Shown: in pieces, positions 50,001 through 63,095 of the stretch
How positions within the stretch are numbered: position 1 is the first letter of the stretch
How the letters are laid out: the number at the start of each line of letters is the position of its first letter
DNA from: Marisa cornuarietis
Taxonomy: Eukaryota; Mollusca; Gastropoda; Architaenioglossa; Ampullariidae
Length of the DNA stretch: 64,000 nucleotides
Direction of reading: 5' to 3'
Assembly: GCA_004794655.1 (NCBI GenBank)
Contig: SMMW01000025.1
Coordinates: 3,578,501-3,642,500, forward strand
Notes under the pieces: model-generated
The model's database searches: none
Told to the model about the DNA's origin: nothing
What the model saw: the letters and a program-made list of their open reading frames with translations, nothing else
Program-made: the position numbers and the translations under genes

Positions 50001-51240
50001 CATTTTCCCTGTTTTTGTTGATTTTAGATCTGATTGTAAAGAAAAACTTGCCTTAAAAGTTAACAGTGTTGACTTTATTGTTTGATATAATAGTCCAGCA
50101 CTGTACATGACATTTAGATGATTAGAGATCACTAGTGGCATGATGGAGTGTTTTACAATTTCTTGTTATCCTTTTGTCCTCAGTGAATTGTGTGTGTATG
50201 CATTCAAGGATGCATTTTTTGTCATTTTAATTGTGAGATATGAAGCAGTATAATTATTCCTTTCCTTTTATTTATTTTATTTATGTATTCTCTCTCTCTC
50301 TCTATATATATATATACGGGTTCTTTTATTCTGATCTCTTTGCTAAAAGATGCCAGGTATATACCAGCAAAGTGGGCATTTTTATGTTTTGTGTTCAGCT
50401 GTTTTATTTATCAGATGAGATATTTAAACATAATTAAATGGAAATGGAAAATGATTATTGCTGTCAAATGATTTTGTAGTCACTTTATTGCCATATCAGG
50501 AATGTTACTTGACAGGATTTTTTTTTTGTAGTTAAATACATACCAGAGGATCCTTTTCAAAAGGCTAATCTGTTTCGTGGTCTGAGTTTGTTACAAGGTA
50601 TTTTATCCAAAATCTGAGCAAATAATTGGATCTTTCTTTGTGAGACAAAATGTTTTGAGCATTGATATTTTAACATTTGCACCTACATTTTGAAAAAAAT
50701 CACCCTCCCTATTTGTGTGACATCAAAGTAGACAATGTTCTTCTGTGCATGTGTAGCGCCTAATTAACACATTTCAACGGTCAGGATCTGTGGTCTAAAG
50801 ACATAAAAAGTTTGAAGTTAGTCTTGTGTGCTTTTATGAAAAAAAAAATTGGCAAATTCATGATAGCAGTAAGAGTGACTAGTGGCTAGCCTAATGCATC
50901 TGAGAGTTTGAAATATTTTAAAAGTGTGCATCAGGAGTGTATATTTCCAATGCCGTATTTAAAAGGGATTACAATTTGCTAAAAGCTCTTGAAGACTGCT
51001 TTTGTATGAAATATATAATATATTGCTTTGTGAAGTGATGCATACTTTAATACATTTATGTGCTTGTGTCGTGTTTTCACTGGTGAAGCTGGTATCGTGA
51101 TTGATAAACCCTAGGGCTCTTTATTGATGCAGAGCTCTCCTTGTGCAACCATATTAGTTCTGTTGTGTCAAAATGCTACTACTTTTTGAGGACTTAAAGT
51201 AGATTACGGCCCATGCTGACTCAGTAATTGCTCAGTCCTG
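47083..51240. other. AT-rich 3' UTR/intergenic DNA
   Basis: No gene or clear repeat was recognised apart from a CT/TA microsatellite at 50289-50316. The first part is likely SLC43 copy 2 3' UTR. Confidence 0.3.
48106..48111 (+). terminator. Candidate poly(A) signal of SLC43 copy 2
   Basis: AATAAA followed by a T/GT-rich stretch, 1.5 kb after the stop. Another lies at 47982-47987. Chosen only because of the downstream T-rich element. Confidence 0.25.
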
Positions 51241-51244
51241 CATG

Positions 51245-51645
51245 TTTAAAACTGCTCCTGACTATTTGCAAGAGGTAGTTCCTCCTTACCAGCCGTCACG
51301 TCGCCTGCGCTCTGTCTCCCAGTCACGCTTCTGTCTCCTTGCTGTGGAAGACACAAGCAAGAAGCGCACTGGAGCCAGGGCCTTCAAAAACGCTGCACCT
51401 AAGCTGTGAAATGCTCTGCCATCATCACTCTCCACCATAACCTCAGCAACCACGTTTCGGAAAAGACTGAAGACTCATTTGTTTACTTAAGACGGATTTC
51501 AACAACCACTTCTGTCTTTATTAATTTTTTTTTTTACTTTCCTGTTGTTTTCTTTTTTTTCTTATCTTCTGTTTTTGCTGCACAATGAGAATTCTTCTGA
51601 ATGGATACATGCGCATTATAAATGGACATCATCATCATTGCACAT
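51245..51645 (+). pseudogene. CR1/L2-like LINE ORF2 C terminus and 3' end
   Basis: The encoded PSRRLRSVSQSRFCLLAVED, RTGARAFKNAAPKL and NALPSSLSTITS, FRKRLKTHLFT match the C terminus of CR1/L2-type ORF2 proteins. The expected Leu-Trp before Asn-Ala-Leu-Pro reads Leu-stop (TGA, about 51408), a point mutation. The 3' end GCGCATTATAAATGGACATC passes into an ATC microsatellite. Confidence 0.8.
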
Positions 51646-53765
51646 AATTGTTAAGCACAACAAACTGGTCTGGTTTTCGCAGCATGTGTGTGCCAGTTTT
51701 GTCTGGAGGCATGTAAAAGCCCGAAGAAGTGCATGCTTTGAGCGTACATAAACTCAGTGAGAAGGGCAGGAGGGAGTTGGGGCAAATTCAATCTGCCACA
51801 AAGCTCGCGTTCAAATGTTGGGAGTCAAGGTTGAGTTTTGCAGTTTAGTTCGTATCTAGATGTTACGGTACATATTAGCAGAACAGCTATAGTAACTGTT
51901 GACAGTCGAAGAGTAAGTCGAGTCTGGTTTAAAAGTACTGTAAGAGTTTTTTCCCCCTAGAATGACGGGGCTGAATTCCGTGTAAGATTCTTCTCTCACC
52001 CATTTCCGTTCTTGGACACGGGGCTACAAACGTCGTAATGCACAGAAATGACACCATAAACGCCCACGAAAAGCCTTAAGACGATCATAGGTTTGTGGAC
52101 AGTAGCCGTGGTGTCGTAGGCGAGTGTATCTGTGGTCAAGATCTGAATTGAAGGAGAGAGGGGAAACTGGACAAGCCACGGGCCAGGATTCAGTACAGTC
52201 ACAAAGTATTTTTACTTGGTTATTGTAGGTATGGGGGAGAGTACAATGTGCTTCTTTCAAGGAATCTTCACGATAAAGAAATTCTTTTCATTATAACAGC
52301 CCTTTTTCTTTTTGGTTATACGTGGGGTTTGAAGATTTCTAGCTCTGAACGGTGTTAGGTAGACGATAACGGTATACTGTAACAAACAGCTTTATGGTAC
52401 AGTGGAATGATCGTTTTGGTCGCTCGTCAGCAATTTTTTTTTTTTTTTACATGCTAATCGTGAGTTTCATACGGTCAACTCAGACGTCTCAAACTGCGAA
52501 GTAGGCCATCTATTTTAATTTTTGAATCTATATTTTATAAATGCTCCAACCACTCTGAGAGAGGCTTTTATAAGACCATAAGCTTAAAATTTGATGTTTG
52601 ATGGGCTAGTTTAACGATCATGTGACTAGTATAGAAACTTAGAAGACCATGTGGTTGCCGCTGCCGCCATTTTTTTTTTTTTCACCTGCCGGCATGGAGC
52701 GGTCAACTCAGACGTGCTTACGCTCGCTCGGGGAACAAAAATTTTCTCTCATCCTAGCCAAGGAAAAATGGCCCCACTGCCTTGGGGGAATCTTGGGAAA
52801 GATAAAGGCTAAGGGAGTAAACCCCTACAGAAAATCCTGATACTAACACGGCATCAGTGGGCGAAGACTCTCCACGACGAGAGTACCGGCCAGGGCCCAG
52901 CGCCTACGTGTTCACGACCAGGCCGACAATCGGCTGTGGTTCACTTGGAGAAGGGATTAGCGCTACCAAGTGTATAAGCTCAATGAAAGGACCATGGATA
53001 TACGCCAGAAAAGAGACAGCTGCCGCGTCTATCCATGTGCTCCCCCTAACGCCAGGTGCCAGGCAAGGGACGACTGACTGACGTGAGTTTCATACATGAC
53101 ATCGATACCGCTTGCTATGTTACTTGATTGATTAATCTTTCAATGATTCTCCGTGTTTTCATCGGCTTCAACACGTAGCAAAGTGCTTTAGTGGATTATT
53201 TTGATCTGAGACAGGAAATTCCAGCTTTGACAGTGGAAGCCGCTCGGCTTCTTGAAGTGTATAGCTGTATGTTAAAGAGAACGGATGTTAAGATTATCTT
53301 GTGGGACATTCTCACCTTCAGGTCTCTGCAACATCCTTTCTCGCCGGTAACAACACGAAGCAAAGCTAAACTATAACGACTGGTAGATGGGCCGCCAGTC
53401 AAAATACTGAACAGGATGTATAGCGGCTGTTGTACATTTACATTGGTTATTGCACCCACCCACCCCAAAACATGCCGTTGTACGTTCTTTGTAAAAAGTT
53501 TAGCCTTTTCTTTAGAAAAGAACGTCGAATAGACCTGGGATCAGGCTATCGGATAGGAGAATATGGTCTCTGGCTGGCTTCCCTGGGCGCGTATGGACGA
53601 CGCCAAGTTAGCCAATGGGCCCGAAAAAACCTTTCGTTCCGAAAGCTGTCGCTTCTATAGTCTTCCCAGGAGGAACGAGCAGTTGCTGACCAACTGGCAG
53701 TGTTTTTACAAGCAGGTAGTGCTGGGCTTCCTCAGCGACTGGACGTCCCTTCAACTCATCATGTG
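51646..53765. other. Intergenic DNA, more GC-rich
   Basis: No gene is supported. The motif GGTCAACTCAGACGT occurs twice (about 52473 and 52699). An exon-like minus-strand stretch at 51995-52202 is discussed under findings. From about 52680 the sequence may belong to the same LINE relic that begins clearly at 53766. Confidence 0.25.
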
Positions 53766-54220
53766 AAGCCAGTGGGGGAGAAACCCCCAATGTTGCCATC
53801 ATTCACTGGAATATAGAAGGGGTTTATAACAAAAACACTGAACCAGAACTACATGCATCAAAATAGCGGAAGCTGCTGCATTCAAGAAATTTGCGAGATG
53901 GAAAGCCATTTAAGATCAAAAGGGTACCACGGTTTTCGGAGTGACCACCAAGGCACGTGAAAAGGTGGAGTGTTCTTAGAAACAACCTGCACACTACGGA
54001 AAGCAGTAAGTACCCGAAAGAACCCGAGGTCATTGAACTAAATGTAACAACTCGAGAACGTCATCGATATAGTCAACTGCTATTGCTCTACCCGAAAGAC
54101 GTTTGTACACACGCCTGTTCAACGTATGGTTCCGGCTTTCCACATGGCTGCGGTCTTGAACATTTAAACGGATTCGTGCACACTTCTAACGTCTGTTTTG
54201 TTGATCGTTATGCATGGTGA
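53766..54220 (+). pseudogene. Degenerate LINE endonuclease start
   Basis: The frames read NVAIIHWNIEGVYNKNTEPE, then a block with LRDGKPFKIKRVPRFS and WSVLRNNLHTTESS, then EPEVIELNVTTRERH. These resemble the N-terminal endonuclease of a non-LTR element (QWNIEG, Q-E-T/H-L, GKPFKIRGY). Stops and frameshifts break it. The rest of the endonuclease and the RT are absent. Confidence 0.6.
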
Positions 54221-57200
54221 TGTTTGTTTTCATGTATCTGTAGATCAATAAGGGGTATTCACCTAGAAATTAAGAAATTGTATCTTGCACTTCACCCAAG
54301 CATTAGGACCCCCCCTCCCTATAAAAACTTTGTACCTTACTAATCATTTTAAAAAAATCCATCCGCGATGTAAGAAAGCCGACGACTGTACCTGATGTAT
54401 TTTTACAAAGCCTCGGTGAGTCATATCGCCATTTGAGGTTTTCTATTTGTTCTCAGGATATTGCGAAGTTCTTCATCCGGTTTTGTCGGATATTGTCGAA
54501 ATTACTTGCTCGGTGTCCGCGCGCACATTCTTTTTGCCAAGGCGCGTGGAGTCGCATCGTCGGAAAAAGAATATGGCGGCCAAGCAGTAACCAGTTCGTA
54601 GGAGCTACTCCAGACACAACTGATGGACCTAAAATACTGATTTGAAACTAAATTTTGATCCGTGACTTCCAACGAAGTAAATCTACCTTGACCTCGCGTT
54701 GGGCACCTGATCGTGCATCGGGAACTGTTTTGCAAACTCCTGTGTAATAACTGACCGTTTTGTTCGTAACAAAAGGAATGAAAACTATTTTATCTCCGCC
54801 GTACTGTTGTTAACTTCCAGAGACCGGTTGTCACTGAAAAACGAGGTTGGCACTCAAGCTAGATGGTATCTCCACAGTACCGTGTAAGTTCTGCTCCTAT
54901 CATGAACTATAGTTCATTTGTGTGCCGGCACTCAGTGCAAAGCCAACCAGATGTACGGTGCACTTTTGAAGGACAAAGGTGAGCCCATGTTTCACAAATC
55001 ACAAAGACCCTTTTTACAGACGAGTGAGAAGTTTTACTTCAGGTTTCCACGCACCATCCGCCATGTGCTCGCACAGCTTTTCGCCTTTCTGATTGGAAGT
55101 CATGCTTTTCAATGTTCCAGGGTTTTCTCGTCAAACGCGAAACATTGGCCCTGGGATACTGGTTATGTGCGTGACAGTTATCACGTAGCTCTTTCTACCC
55201 GCGTATTAACGTAATCCTGCAGGGGAACGTTCCGCACCAGGCTCACACGTCAGTCACTTAAAAGCTCGCTCCATGGTCCAAGAGCATCCACCCCTGTGCT
55301 TCCCTGAACAAAATATGACTTTCAAATCAAGTGCAGCAAGGAAAGAGTTTTTAAACACACAAATTATGCAAAATAATACAACAATTTGGCTCATCGAAAA
55401 GGCTTCCCGGTACTATCCGTGCTATCCATACTTCCAAACTACAGTGTTGTTAACTCCCGTTATAACCACCAGCCACCAGTGTTTCGCGCTGGGATGAACA
55501 AATACCACATACAGCCGCCGAACCATCACCACCCTGATGCATCGTAATCCTCCCGACTCCGGTGCTTTGGAGCACGGGGAAAATACAGACTTTCTCGTCT
55601 TCTTTGACAATGGTGACTTCTGCCGGCATCGGCCATCGTACTCACATCTCTCGCAGGTATCGCAGCATCGGGTAAGGTAGTCCTCGGAGTTTTCACGACG
55701 ATGGCTGGCAGTCCCGATGGTCCGTGGTTGCTGACTGGCCCTTTGGGTTAAGGTTCTCTAACCCCAGCGTCCCGACTTTCTGCAGAGTCTCTGCCTTCCT
55801 GGCTCAAGTTTAGGTCTCGAAGTAAAGTCCCTTGGCATTGAAGAAAGCTAAAGGCATGTCGACTGTGAACCAAGTTCTCTGTTCGCGGTGCCGAGAAGAG
55901 CTCTGGGAAGTTGTTGTTCCCTTAAACTTCATACATTCACACACCTGCCATACAATCACGGAAGAACAACCACAACCAGCATCCTTCAACCACCCGCCAA
56001 TTTAGCCAGCACGAACAGAGAGAAAGTCCACAACTCACTGACCAGTGACTAGCCCTAGCCACGCCTCACAGGTAACGGGGAGGTAGGGGACAAGAGATCG
56101 TCTCTCACTGTCCGACCAGGTGTAAGAAGGCCTCGGACTTTTCCTCTCCGTCGCGCCGTCATGACGGGTTCCTTCCCCTGGCGCACCGCGGTTCACGCGG
56201 GATCCTCTCTCGAGCTCGTCTACCTTACATATACGTGCTCGCTAAGCTTGTACACAAGCCTCTTTTAATTACTTGAGTAGTCTCTGCCAGTGGACAAGTT
56301 GGTTAATTTGTAGCCCAGACGTTAACTGAGGGGGTGTCACTGTCTTACTTAAACGTACCACGTGACGTCCTGTTTAAACATTCATAGTTCATTAAAGTGA
56401 ATGTCAGTTTACGGGCTCTTTAATGTATCGAAACAGAAAGGACGAGGTGGGGCCCAAAGCCCGTTTCTTTCCAACTTTACGATTAAAACCTCACCACTAT
56501 GATGATGTATCGAAGAGAGTAGTTTACACATTTTAAACAACGAACAGACATTTTCCATAAATTAACTTTTTTATGTTGTTTTCTGTTCATTTTTATTTTT
56601 ATTCTATAAAGCATGGATACACAAATAATAACATGCAATATTTGACAATACAGGAAAATAACATATACACACAAGATAATACATTCATCTAAGAGTACAT
56701 CTATCAGCAAACAAGCCACCCAACACCATGTTTACACGATGTTTACAAGACGTCTACACATTTCTGTCATTCAAAAGCTGCCCATAGACTCTAAGCTGTA
56801 AAAACTTACAGATGAAATTAAATTTTAAAACAAGTGACAGACTGACAATTCTCCCCTCCCCTCCTTTTTTTTTTTTTTACTCTTACACGTAAGTTTTCTG
56901 TCTCATGCTAAAATACTTCATCTGCACTTGTTAACAATAAAATCACAAACTGAACTTAAGTCAAATTCCCCAGGATTCCAAAACTTGTTTTATTCTCTAC
57001 ACTCTCCTTTATCATCTCGGAAAACTGATAACTATCTAACTTATGAATCACACATTTCTAACGCTAGGATATCTGACAAAGATGCCCCGTTAATAACAAT
57101 AACACGTTATTTAGACATAATAAGAGATTATTAACTTTGATTTCAAAAACATATCACGTCGATGTAAATGAGGGCTCAAACAAGACACACACACACACAC

Positions 57201-57632
57201 ACAACCCGGTTTATCAGGCGTCGCCCGGGGAACTGTCGGCGCAAGGTGCATCGCGCGGAGAGATCAAAGAAAGGAAGGAAGGAAAAGGAGAGACATGCCG
57301 CTGGCCGTTTGTAGACAAGGGGGAGATAAATTTGCGGTGGTGCATCCGCCATGCGACTCGCTCTCTTCCTTCCTGTCTGTTGCTCTATTTGCGACGTTGT
57401 CCACCTTTGTTCTGCGTGGAGGATGGATATCTGCTATTTCTTCTGCGTAATATTTTCCCCTATAGAGCCATCGAAAATATGTAAGACCGAAGAAAATAAG
57501 CATAAAAAGATGCTTAGGGAGCAACGTTCATTGACCAAACATAGCCGAGCCATATAGTCAATAGGAATATTCCTCACAAATTTAATGATCGGACAAACGG
57601 CAAGGTTTTGATAGTTTTTTAACTGCCCCCCC

Positions 57633-57670
<38 letters not shown>

Positions 57671-60660
57671 TTTTCATTCTTGTTTATGTATAACGTACAT
57701 GTATATAAACATGGTCCACCCACCTGATGCTTTCCCAACAACAACCCACAGGTTTGTCTTTAGTTTGTAGCCAGGTTGTAAAATCCACCGACTAACAAGA
57801 CTCATATATTTGGCCTGAGCCAGGAGTTGAGACAGCAGAGTATTAATGAAACACACTCCTCGCTTGCCAAAACGCGCGCTGCGAGAGAGGAAGAACGGTC
57901 GATAAATTTGTCGATCACAGGCAAGTGTGTGCTCAATCGTGATGTCGATCACAGGCAAATGTGTCCGATTACTGTGCTGTTGGTCATACAAAAGTCGCAG
58001 GGACCTAAAGATTTCTTATGTGCAAGGGAGGTAATATATACTCCGATCGCCTGCTACCGCTGCGGCTTTTCTAAGTGAACCGGTCAACGGCGACCAACGA
58101 ACTTTACTTGACCTTAATCAAGTTATTGAAAGGTAACCCGTGCTCTTTTTTTTTTCTTTCAAGCCCACTATAATATTTTAATAGTCCCTATCCTAGTCGA
58201 CAGATTCAAGCCTTTGAGTACTGCAGTTCTGGCGAGGGTATTGGGGGAGAGATCAAGTCGCTGATTAGATAAGGAGGGGAGGGATTAGTGTTTTAGGCCG
58301 ACTGATTAGATAAGGCCTCATTAGAACATATTCAAAGTTACAGTGACCTTAAAAATTATAATTTAGGTCAATACACGTGTGCTCTTTTCTTAGAGAATGA
58401 TAATAATTTTTTTATTTGTATCACGGGGTGCGCTTACGCATGTAAGGCGAGACCTCCACTGGTCACATGGCCAGGGCTCCACTAGGACTGGTAAGTTGGT
58501 GGAATGGAAAACCAAGCGTGCGCATGCCAACAGCTATTTCCGGAAATTCATACAACATATAAGTCCTATATAAAAAAAGGGAGGGAAATCAGGTGACTCT
58601 CCATTCAGATTTTCTCCCGGTACTCCTCCCTCCCTTTCTCCTCGGTCGAAAACACTTGTAGGTGGAAGCACTTTCCCGCGAAAGCAAGCAAGCAAGCAGC
58701 CAACCGACTGACCTACCAACCAAACAACCAACCGTGTCTCTCTCTCTTTACCTTTTCACTTCAGGAGAGACAGGAGAAGATGTAGCGACAACCGTGAGCT
58801 GTAATGAGGATGTCACCTCCCGAATTTAATGTAGTTATTTAGATTGTAGAAGCATGTACTTAGGCTAGCGAGCGGACATTTGTGTTTACCTGGTAGCAAT
58901 TAGTCGTGGAATTAATAAAGTTTTGTTGTAGGAAGAACAGTTTGAGGGTTATGAACTATTGTCTTGTGTTATTTACACGCTGCAGCCTTAATTGTCTCCC
59001 TCCCTTTCCATCCTATGACCCATACCCTTATCTATCCGTTCTCTGGCCTGTACTTTGCTAGCGGATAATTAATTATCGGATGGGTTTTGGAGGCTCAAAT
59101 TTACAGGTTAGATTTATATCCCCTATATCTACCGATATCTGCAAAAAAAAACCCCGCAAACCATTCAGGTTGGTCTTTAAGGGGGACACCCGTTAATGTC
59201 TGTTAGCGTGGTGTCCAGTTACACTCTTTTCTTATTTCACTTTCCTTCCTTTTTTCTGTAATGGAGTCGCTTCTCACGGTACGACAAGTCGAGCCGTCCC
59301 CAGATATGTTTGCGGGGTGGATATCAGGGGGAACCAATCCCGGTGCCGGGGACATCTCGGTATATTTGTAACAAACTAGTGATAATTATGTCCATTTACA
59401 TATAATCCTGCTGTTAATCTCATGTTTGACTAGGGTTAGCATTTAAAAAAACAAGGTATTAGTCTATAGTGTCACCATGTATCAAACAGCTAGTGTTTTG
59501 GTCTTTCGTTTACAAAATTTTCACTTGCGTGAGTCAAATAAAAATATATTCTAAAATTCTTAAGCAGAAAGTAGAAAGCCATAATTATCCCGGTGCTCTT
59601 TTGTCATGCTCATCAAAATGTTGAGGATGGTTTGGGGCGAATCAGGTTTCTTCATACGTTTGGAAATGGAGTCAAGCTGTAGCTTGAATAATTCGTTTTT
59701 CACGGCAAAGCAGCATTAGTAAACCTTTTTTTTTAAAAAAAAAGACGGTACCTTGCAAAAAAATTGAGAATGTTTGTAAATTCGTTTTGAAAATAACTTT
59801 CAGTAAAAAATTGAAACTCAGATTTGCAGATGGTGAGCATGAACTGTAACAGGTAAGAAACATACATAGTTTTCACGAAATGTCATCCACAGGATACACT
59901 CGCGTTGTGTTCTTGCCTGCATATACTCAGGTTTACTTTTTTCAGAAAAGTTGGGTTTGCGCTGGTGCACGTGCGTGTCCAAATGTATTGGTCCATGCAC
60001 GCGTCCAGTACACTGCCGAGTGTGCTGGTCTCTTGCAAGCATGCGGCACACGCCGGAGTGGGCTTCAACATGTGTGCGCGGGTTTCCGCAAATGCTCGTG
60101 CATTGGTGCTACAGACTGTTGGCGGTGCCGTGTAGCTGTGCAGAAATGTAACAGCAGCAGTGCAGCACACACACACACACACACGCTATCAGCGTTGGCT
60201 GCTGCTCCAGCACGACAATGGCGGGGCGAAATCCCCGCGGATGTACAGAGGCTGCTCGACAACAGCGGGGATTAAAGCTCCATCGATCTCGCGCAGCATC
60301 GGCTTCTGTCCACTCGGCTGCCGCCCAGACACACACACACACACAAGCACAGGGTCGCCTCGCATAAACACACAGGATTCCCCTCTCACAGACGAATTCG
60401 TTTTTGGTTTTTTTTCGTCTTCCCGACTTTCTGCAGCAGTTGAAAAGATGATAACTGTTACCGATATTGAAATAAAAAGTGTAATGGCTTTTCTTAAAAT
60501 GTCGTGCTTCTAAAAGATTCAATGATTTTGATGCAACAAGTCGAAGATTAAAGTGCACGTCATCTCAGTAATGTTTAAAACATTTTCAAATTGACACACA
60601 GTCCAAACACCCGGCTGTAGAGCTTCGCTGGGAAAAACCCAAACAATTCACCATTTACAC
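54221..60660. other. Intergenic DNA with CpG-rich patches and microsatellites
   Basis: No coding exon was accepted. CpG-rich patches lie at about 55250-56230, 57200-57420 and 59940-60310. Microsatellites include AC at 57186-57202, CT/CA at 57632-57670, AC at 60165-60184 and 60329-60344, and AAGC/AACC at 58683-58732. The segment about 58740-59360 (ATTAATAAAG, then GGGGGAACCAATCCCGGTG) has an LTR-like feel, but no inverted ends or primer site could be shown. Confidence 0.3.
57632..57670. repeat. CT/CA microsatellite
   Basis: (CT)n followed directly by (CA)n. Confidence 0.85.
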
Positions 60661-60670
60661 AGATTAGAAA

Positions 60671-60830
60671 CAGTCTTTATTATATTCAGAGTCTAAGAAC
60701 ACTTCTTGTCAGCTATGTTTAAAACAGTCATCACTGACACAGTTTAGGAATGCGTGTTTAAGTTTATTTTAGACAGTCGCCACTCACACAGTGTAAGAAC
60801 ATAGTTTTACATTGAAAGATCATATGTCGC
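60671..60830. repeat. Degenerate repeat of about 50 bp before the minisatellite
   Basis: CAGTC-starting units at 60671, 60725 and 60774 each end with TCTAAGAAC, TTTAGGAA or TGTAAGAAC. Unit spacing is 54 and 49 bp. A fourth, weaker ending (AGTATAAGAAC) lies near 60850. Confidence 0.4.
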
Positions 60831-60926
60831 ATATCCCTGTGATTTAGTATAAGAACAGGTCATTACAGCTTAAAAACGATTATCCGCTTAGTTACTTAAT
60901 CTTGAGTACAGTCCGATATATTGAGT

Positions 60927-62238
60927 GTCCTTATGCAGGACACAGTAACGTCCCAAACGTCCTCATGCAGGACACAGTAACGTCACAAACGTCATCATGC
61001 AGCACACAGTAACGTCCCAAACGTCCTCATGCAGGACACAGTAACGTCACAAACGTCATCACGCAGGACACAGTAACGTCCCAAACGTCCTCATGCAGGA
61101 CACAGTAACGTCACAAACGTCCTCATGCAGGACACAGTAACGTCCCAAACGTCCTCATGCAGGACACAGTAACGTCGCAAACGTCCTCATGCAGGACACA
61201 GTAACGTCACAAACGTCCTCATGCAGGACACAGTAACGTCACAAACGTCCTCATGCAGGACACAGTAACGTCACAGACGTCCTCATGCAGGACACAGTAA
61301 CGTCACAAACGTCCTCATGCAGGACACAGTAACGTCACAAACGTCCTCATGCAGGACACAGTAACGTCACAAACGTCCTCACGCAGGGCACAGTAACGTC
61401 ACAAACGTCCTCATGCAGGACACAGTAACGTTACAGACGTCCTCATGCAGGACACAGTAACGTCACAAACGTCCTCATGCAGGACACAGTAACGTCACAA
61501 ACGTCCTCATGCAGGACACAGTAACATCTCAAACGTCCTCATGCAGGACACAGTAACGTCACAAACGTCCTCATGCAGAACACAGTAACATCTCAAACGT
61601 CCTCATGCAGGACACAGTAACGTCACAAACGTCCTCATGCAGGACACAGTAACGTCACAAACGTCCTCATGCAGGACACAGTAACGTCACAAACGTCCTC
61701 ATGCAGAACACAGTAACATCTCAAACGTCCTCATGCAGGACACAGTAACGTCACAAACGTTTTCATTAAGGACACAGTAACGTCACAAACGTCCTCATGC
61801 AGGACACAGTAACGTCACAAACGTCCTAATGCAGAACACAGTAACATCTCAAACGTCCTCATGCAGGACACAGTAACGTCACAAACGTCCTCATGCAGGA
61901 CACAGTAACGTCACAAACGTCCTCATGCAGGACACAGTAACGTCACAAACGTCCTCATGCAGGACATAGTAACGTCACAAACGTTCTCATGCAGAACACA
62001 GTAACATCTCAAACGTCCTCATGCAGGACACAGTAACGTCACAAACGTTCTCATGCAGGACACAGTAACGTCACAAACGTCCTCATGCAGAACACAGTAA
62101 CATCTCAATTGTCCTCATGCAGGACACAGTAACGTCACAAACGTCCTCATGCAGGACACAGTAACGTCACAAACGTCCTCATGCAGGACATAGTAACGTC
62201 ACAAACGTTTTCATTAAGGACACAGTAACGTCACAAAC
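60927..62238. repeat. Minisatellite, 41 units of exactly 32 bp
   Basis: The consensus is GTCCTCATGCAGGACACAGT followed by AACGTCACAAAC. All 41 units are 32 bp with no net indel over 1312 bp. The start of each unit, GTCCT-CATGC-AGGAC, can form a 5-bp hairpin, and each unit has an ACGTCA box (a CRE half-site on the other strand). The first seven units alternate CGTCCC/CGTCAC. A variant with AACATCTC recurs at 61521, 61585, 61713, 61841, 62001 and 62097, always a multiple of 32 apart. Confidence 0.95.
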
Positions 62239-62730
62239 GCTAAGAACTTGACAGATACTGGCGGTGTTTCTTTACAGGTTCCAGAACAAAAAGCTTCATA
62301 CCTTTACTGTTTTCTTGTCTCTCACTGTCGTGTCCTGTTGCCAGTAAATGGACTGTGGAACTCGCTCGACTGACTTACACATTTACAAGCTGTTCGCACA
62401 TTTTATATGCAGAAGAACAAGGAATTTGTATTTCTACGAAACTGAGATTGAAAATATTGACCTTGCTGCTCAGCTGTTACGAATTAAAAAAATATCTAGC
62501 AAGTTGCCTAAATTGCTGCTTTAAAATAAAATCCAAAATTAATATGCATGTACCTGACTGGGTCTCTATAGTTTAATTTTTAAATCTTTCTTTACATAAC
62601 TAATATTTTCTCTGCTTAATGAAGGACATGGTTGCTAGGAGAACAGGAAACAGCCTTCGACCAAAGTAAATTAGTTATGGTGGGACCGTTTCGCGACGGC
62701 ATAACAAATGAGGGCACCACTAATAAGGGA

Positions 62731-62731
<1 letters not shown>

Positions 62732-62776
<45 letters not shown>
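62732..62776. repeat. GT microsatellite
   Basis: Uninterrupted GT run of about 45 bp. Confidence 0.9.
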
Positions 62777-62779
<3 letters not shown>

Positions 62780-62979
62780 GGGAGATGGGGATGGGAACGG
62801 GCGTACATAAATACGTGTGTAAAATACACTTTGCATGCTGCGGAGTCATGATTAATCTATGATGTTACAAACAAGAACTGTGACATAATTCTTAGTCTTG
62901 TTAAGTCAAAGTTTGTACCTCGTGTAAGGAATAGTGCACCTCAGGAGCCCTGACTAAAACTAAATCAGAGAACCTTGGT

Positions 62980-63095
62980 TACAGTGGGCACTGTTCTGTA
63001 AATAAAATAATTTTCAAGAAACACTATGTTCCTGTAGAAATCTCAAAATATTCTGTAAATAAAATAGCCATTTAGAAACACTATGTTCTGTACGA
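62980..63095. repeat. Direct tandem duplication of about 60 bp
   Basis: TTCTGTAAATAAAATA ... AGAAACACTATGTTC occurs twice in succession (about 62993 and 63052), the copies differing in the middle. Confidence 0.6.

Noticed and set aside
57137..57484. 115-codon plus-strand open frame
   Set aside because: It starts in an AC microsatellite, overlaps an equally open minus-strand frame, and has no motif.
58740..59360. LTR retrotransposon
   Set aside because: A poly(A)-like ATTAATAAAG and a GC-rich stretch suggested an LTR, but no second LTR, primer-binding site or pol sequence is present.
60109..60558. 149-codon minus-strand and 117- to 131-codon plus-strand frames
   Set aside because: Opposing frames over two AC microsatellites give poly Cys-Val or Thr-His stretches, typical of repeat-driven frames.
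60927..62238. CRISPR array
   Set aside because: Units are adjacent 32-bp repeats with no unique spacers, and the genome is eukaryotic.
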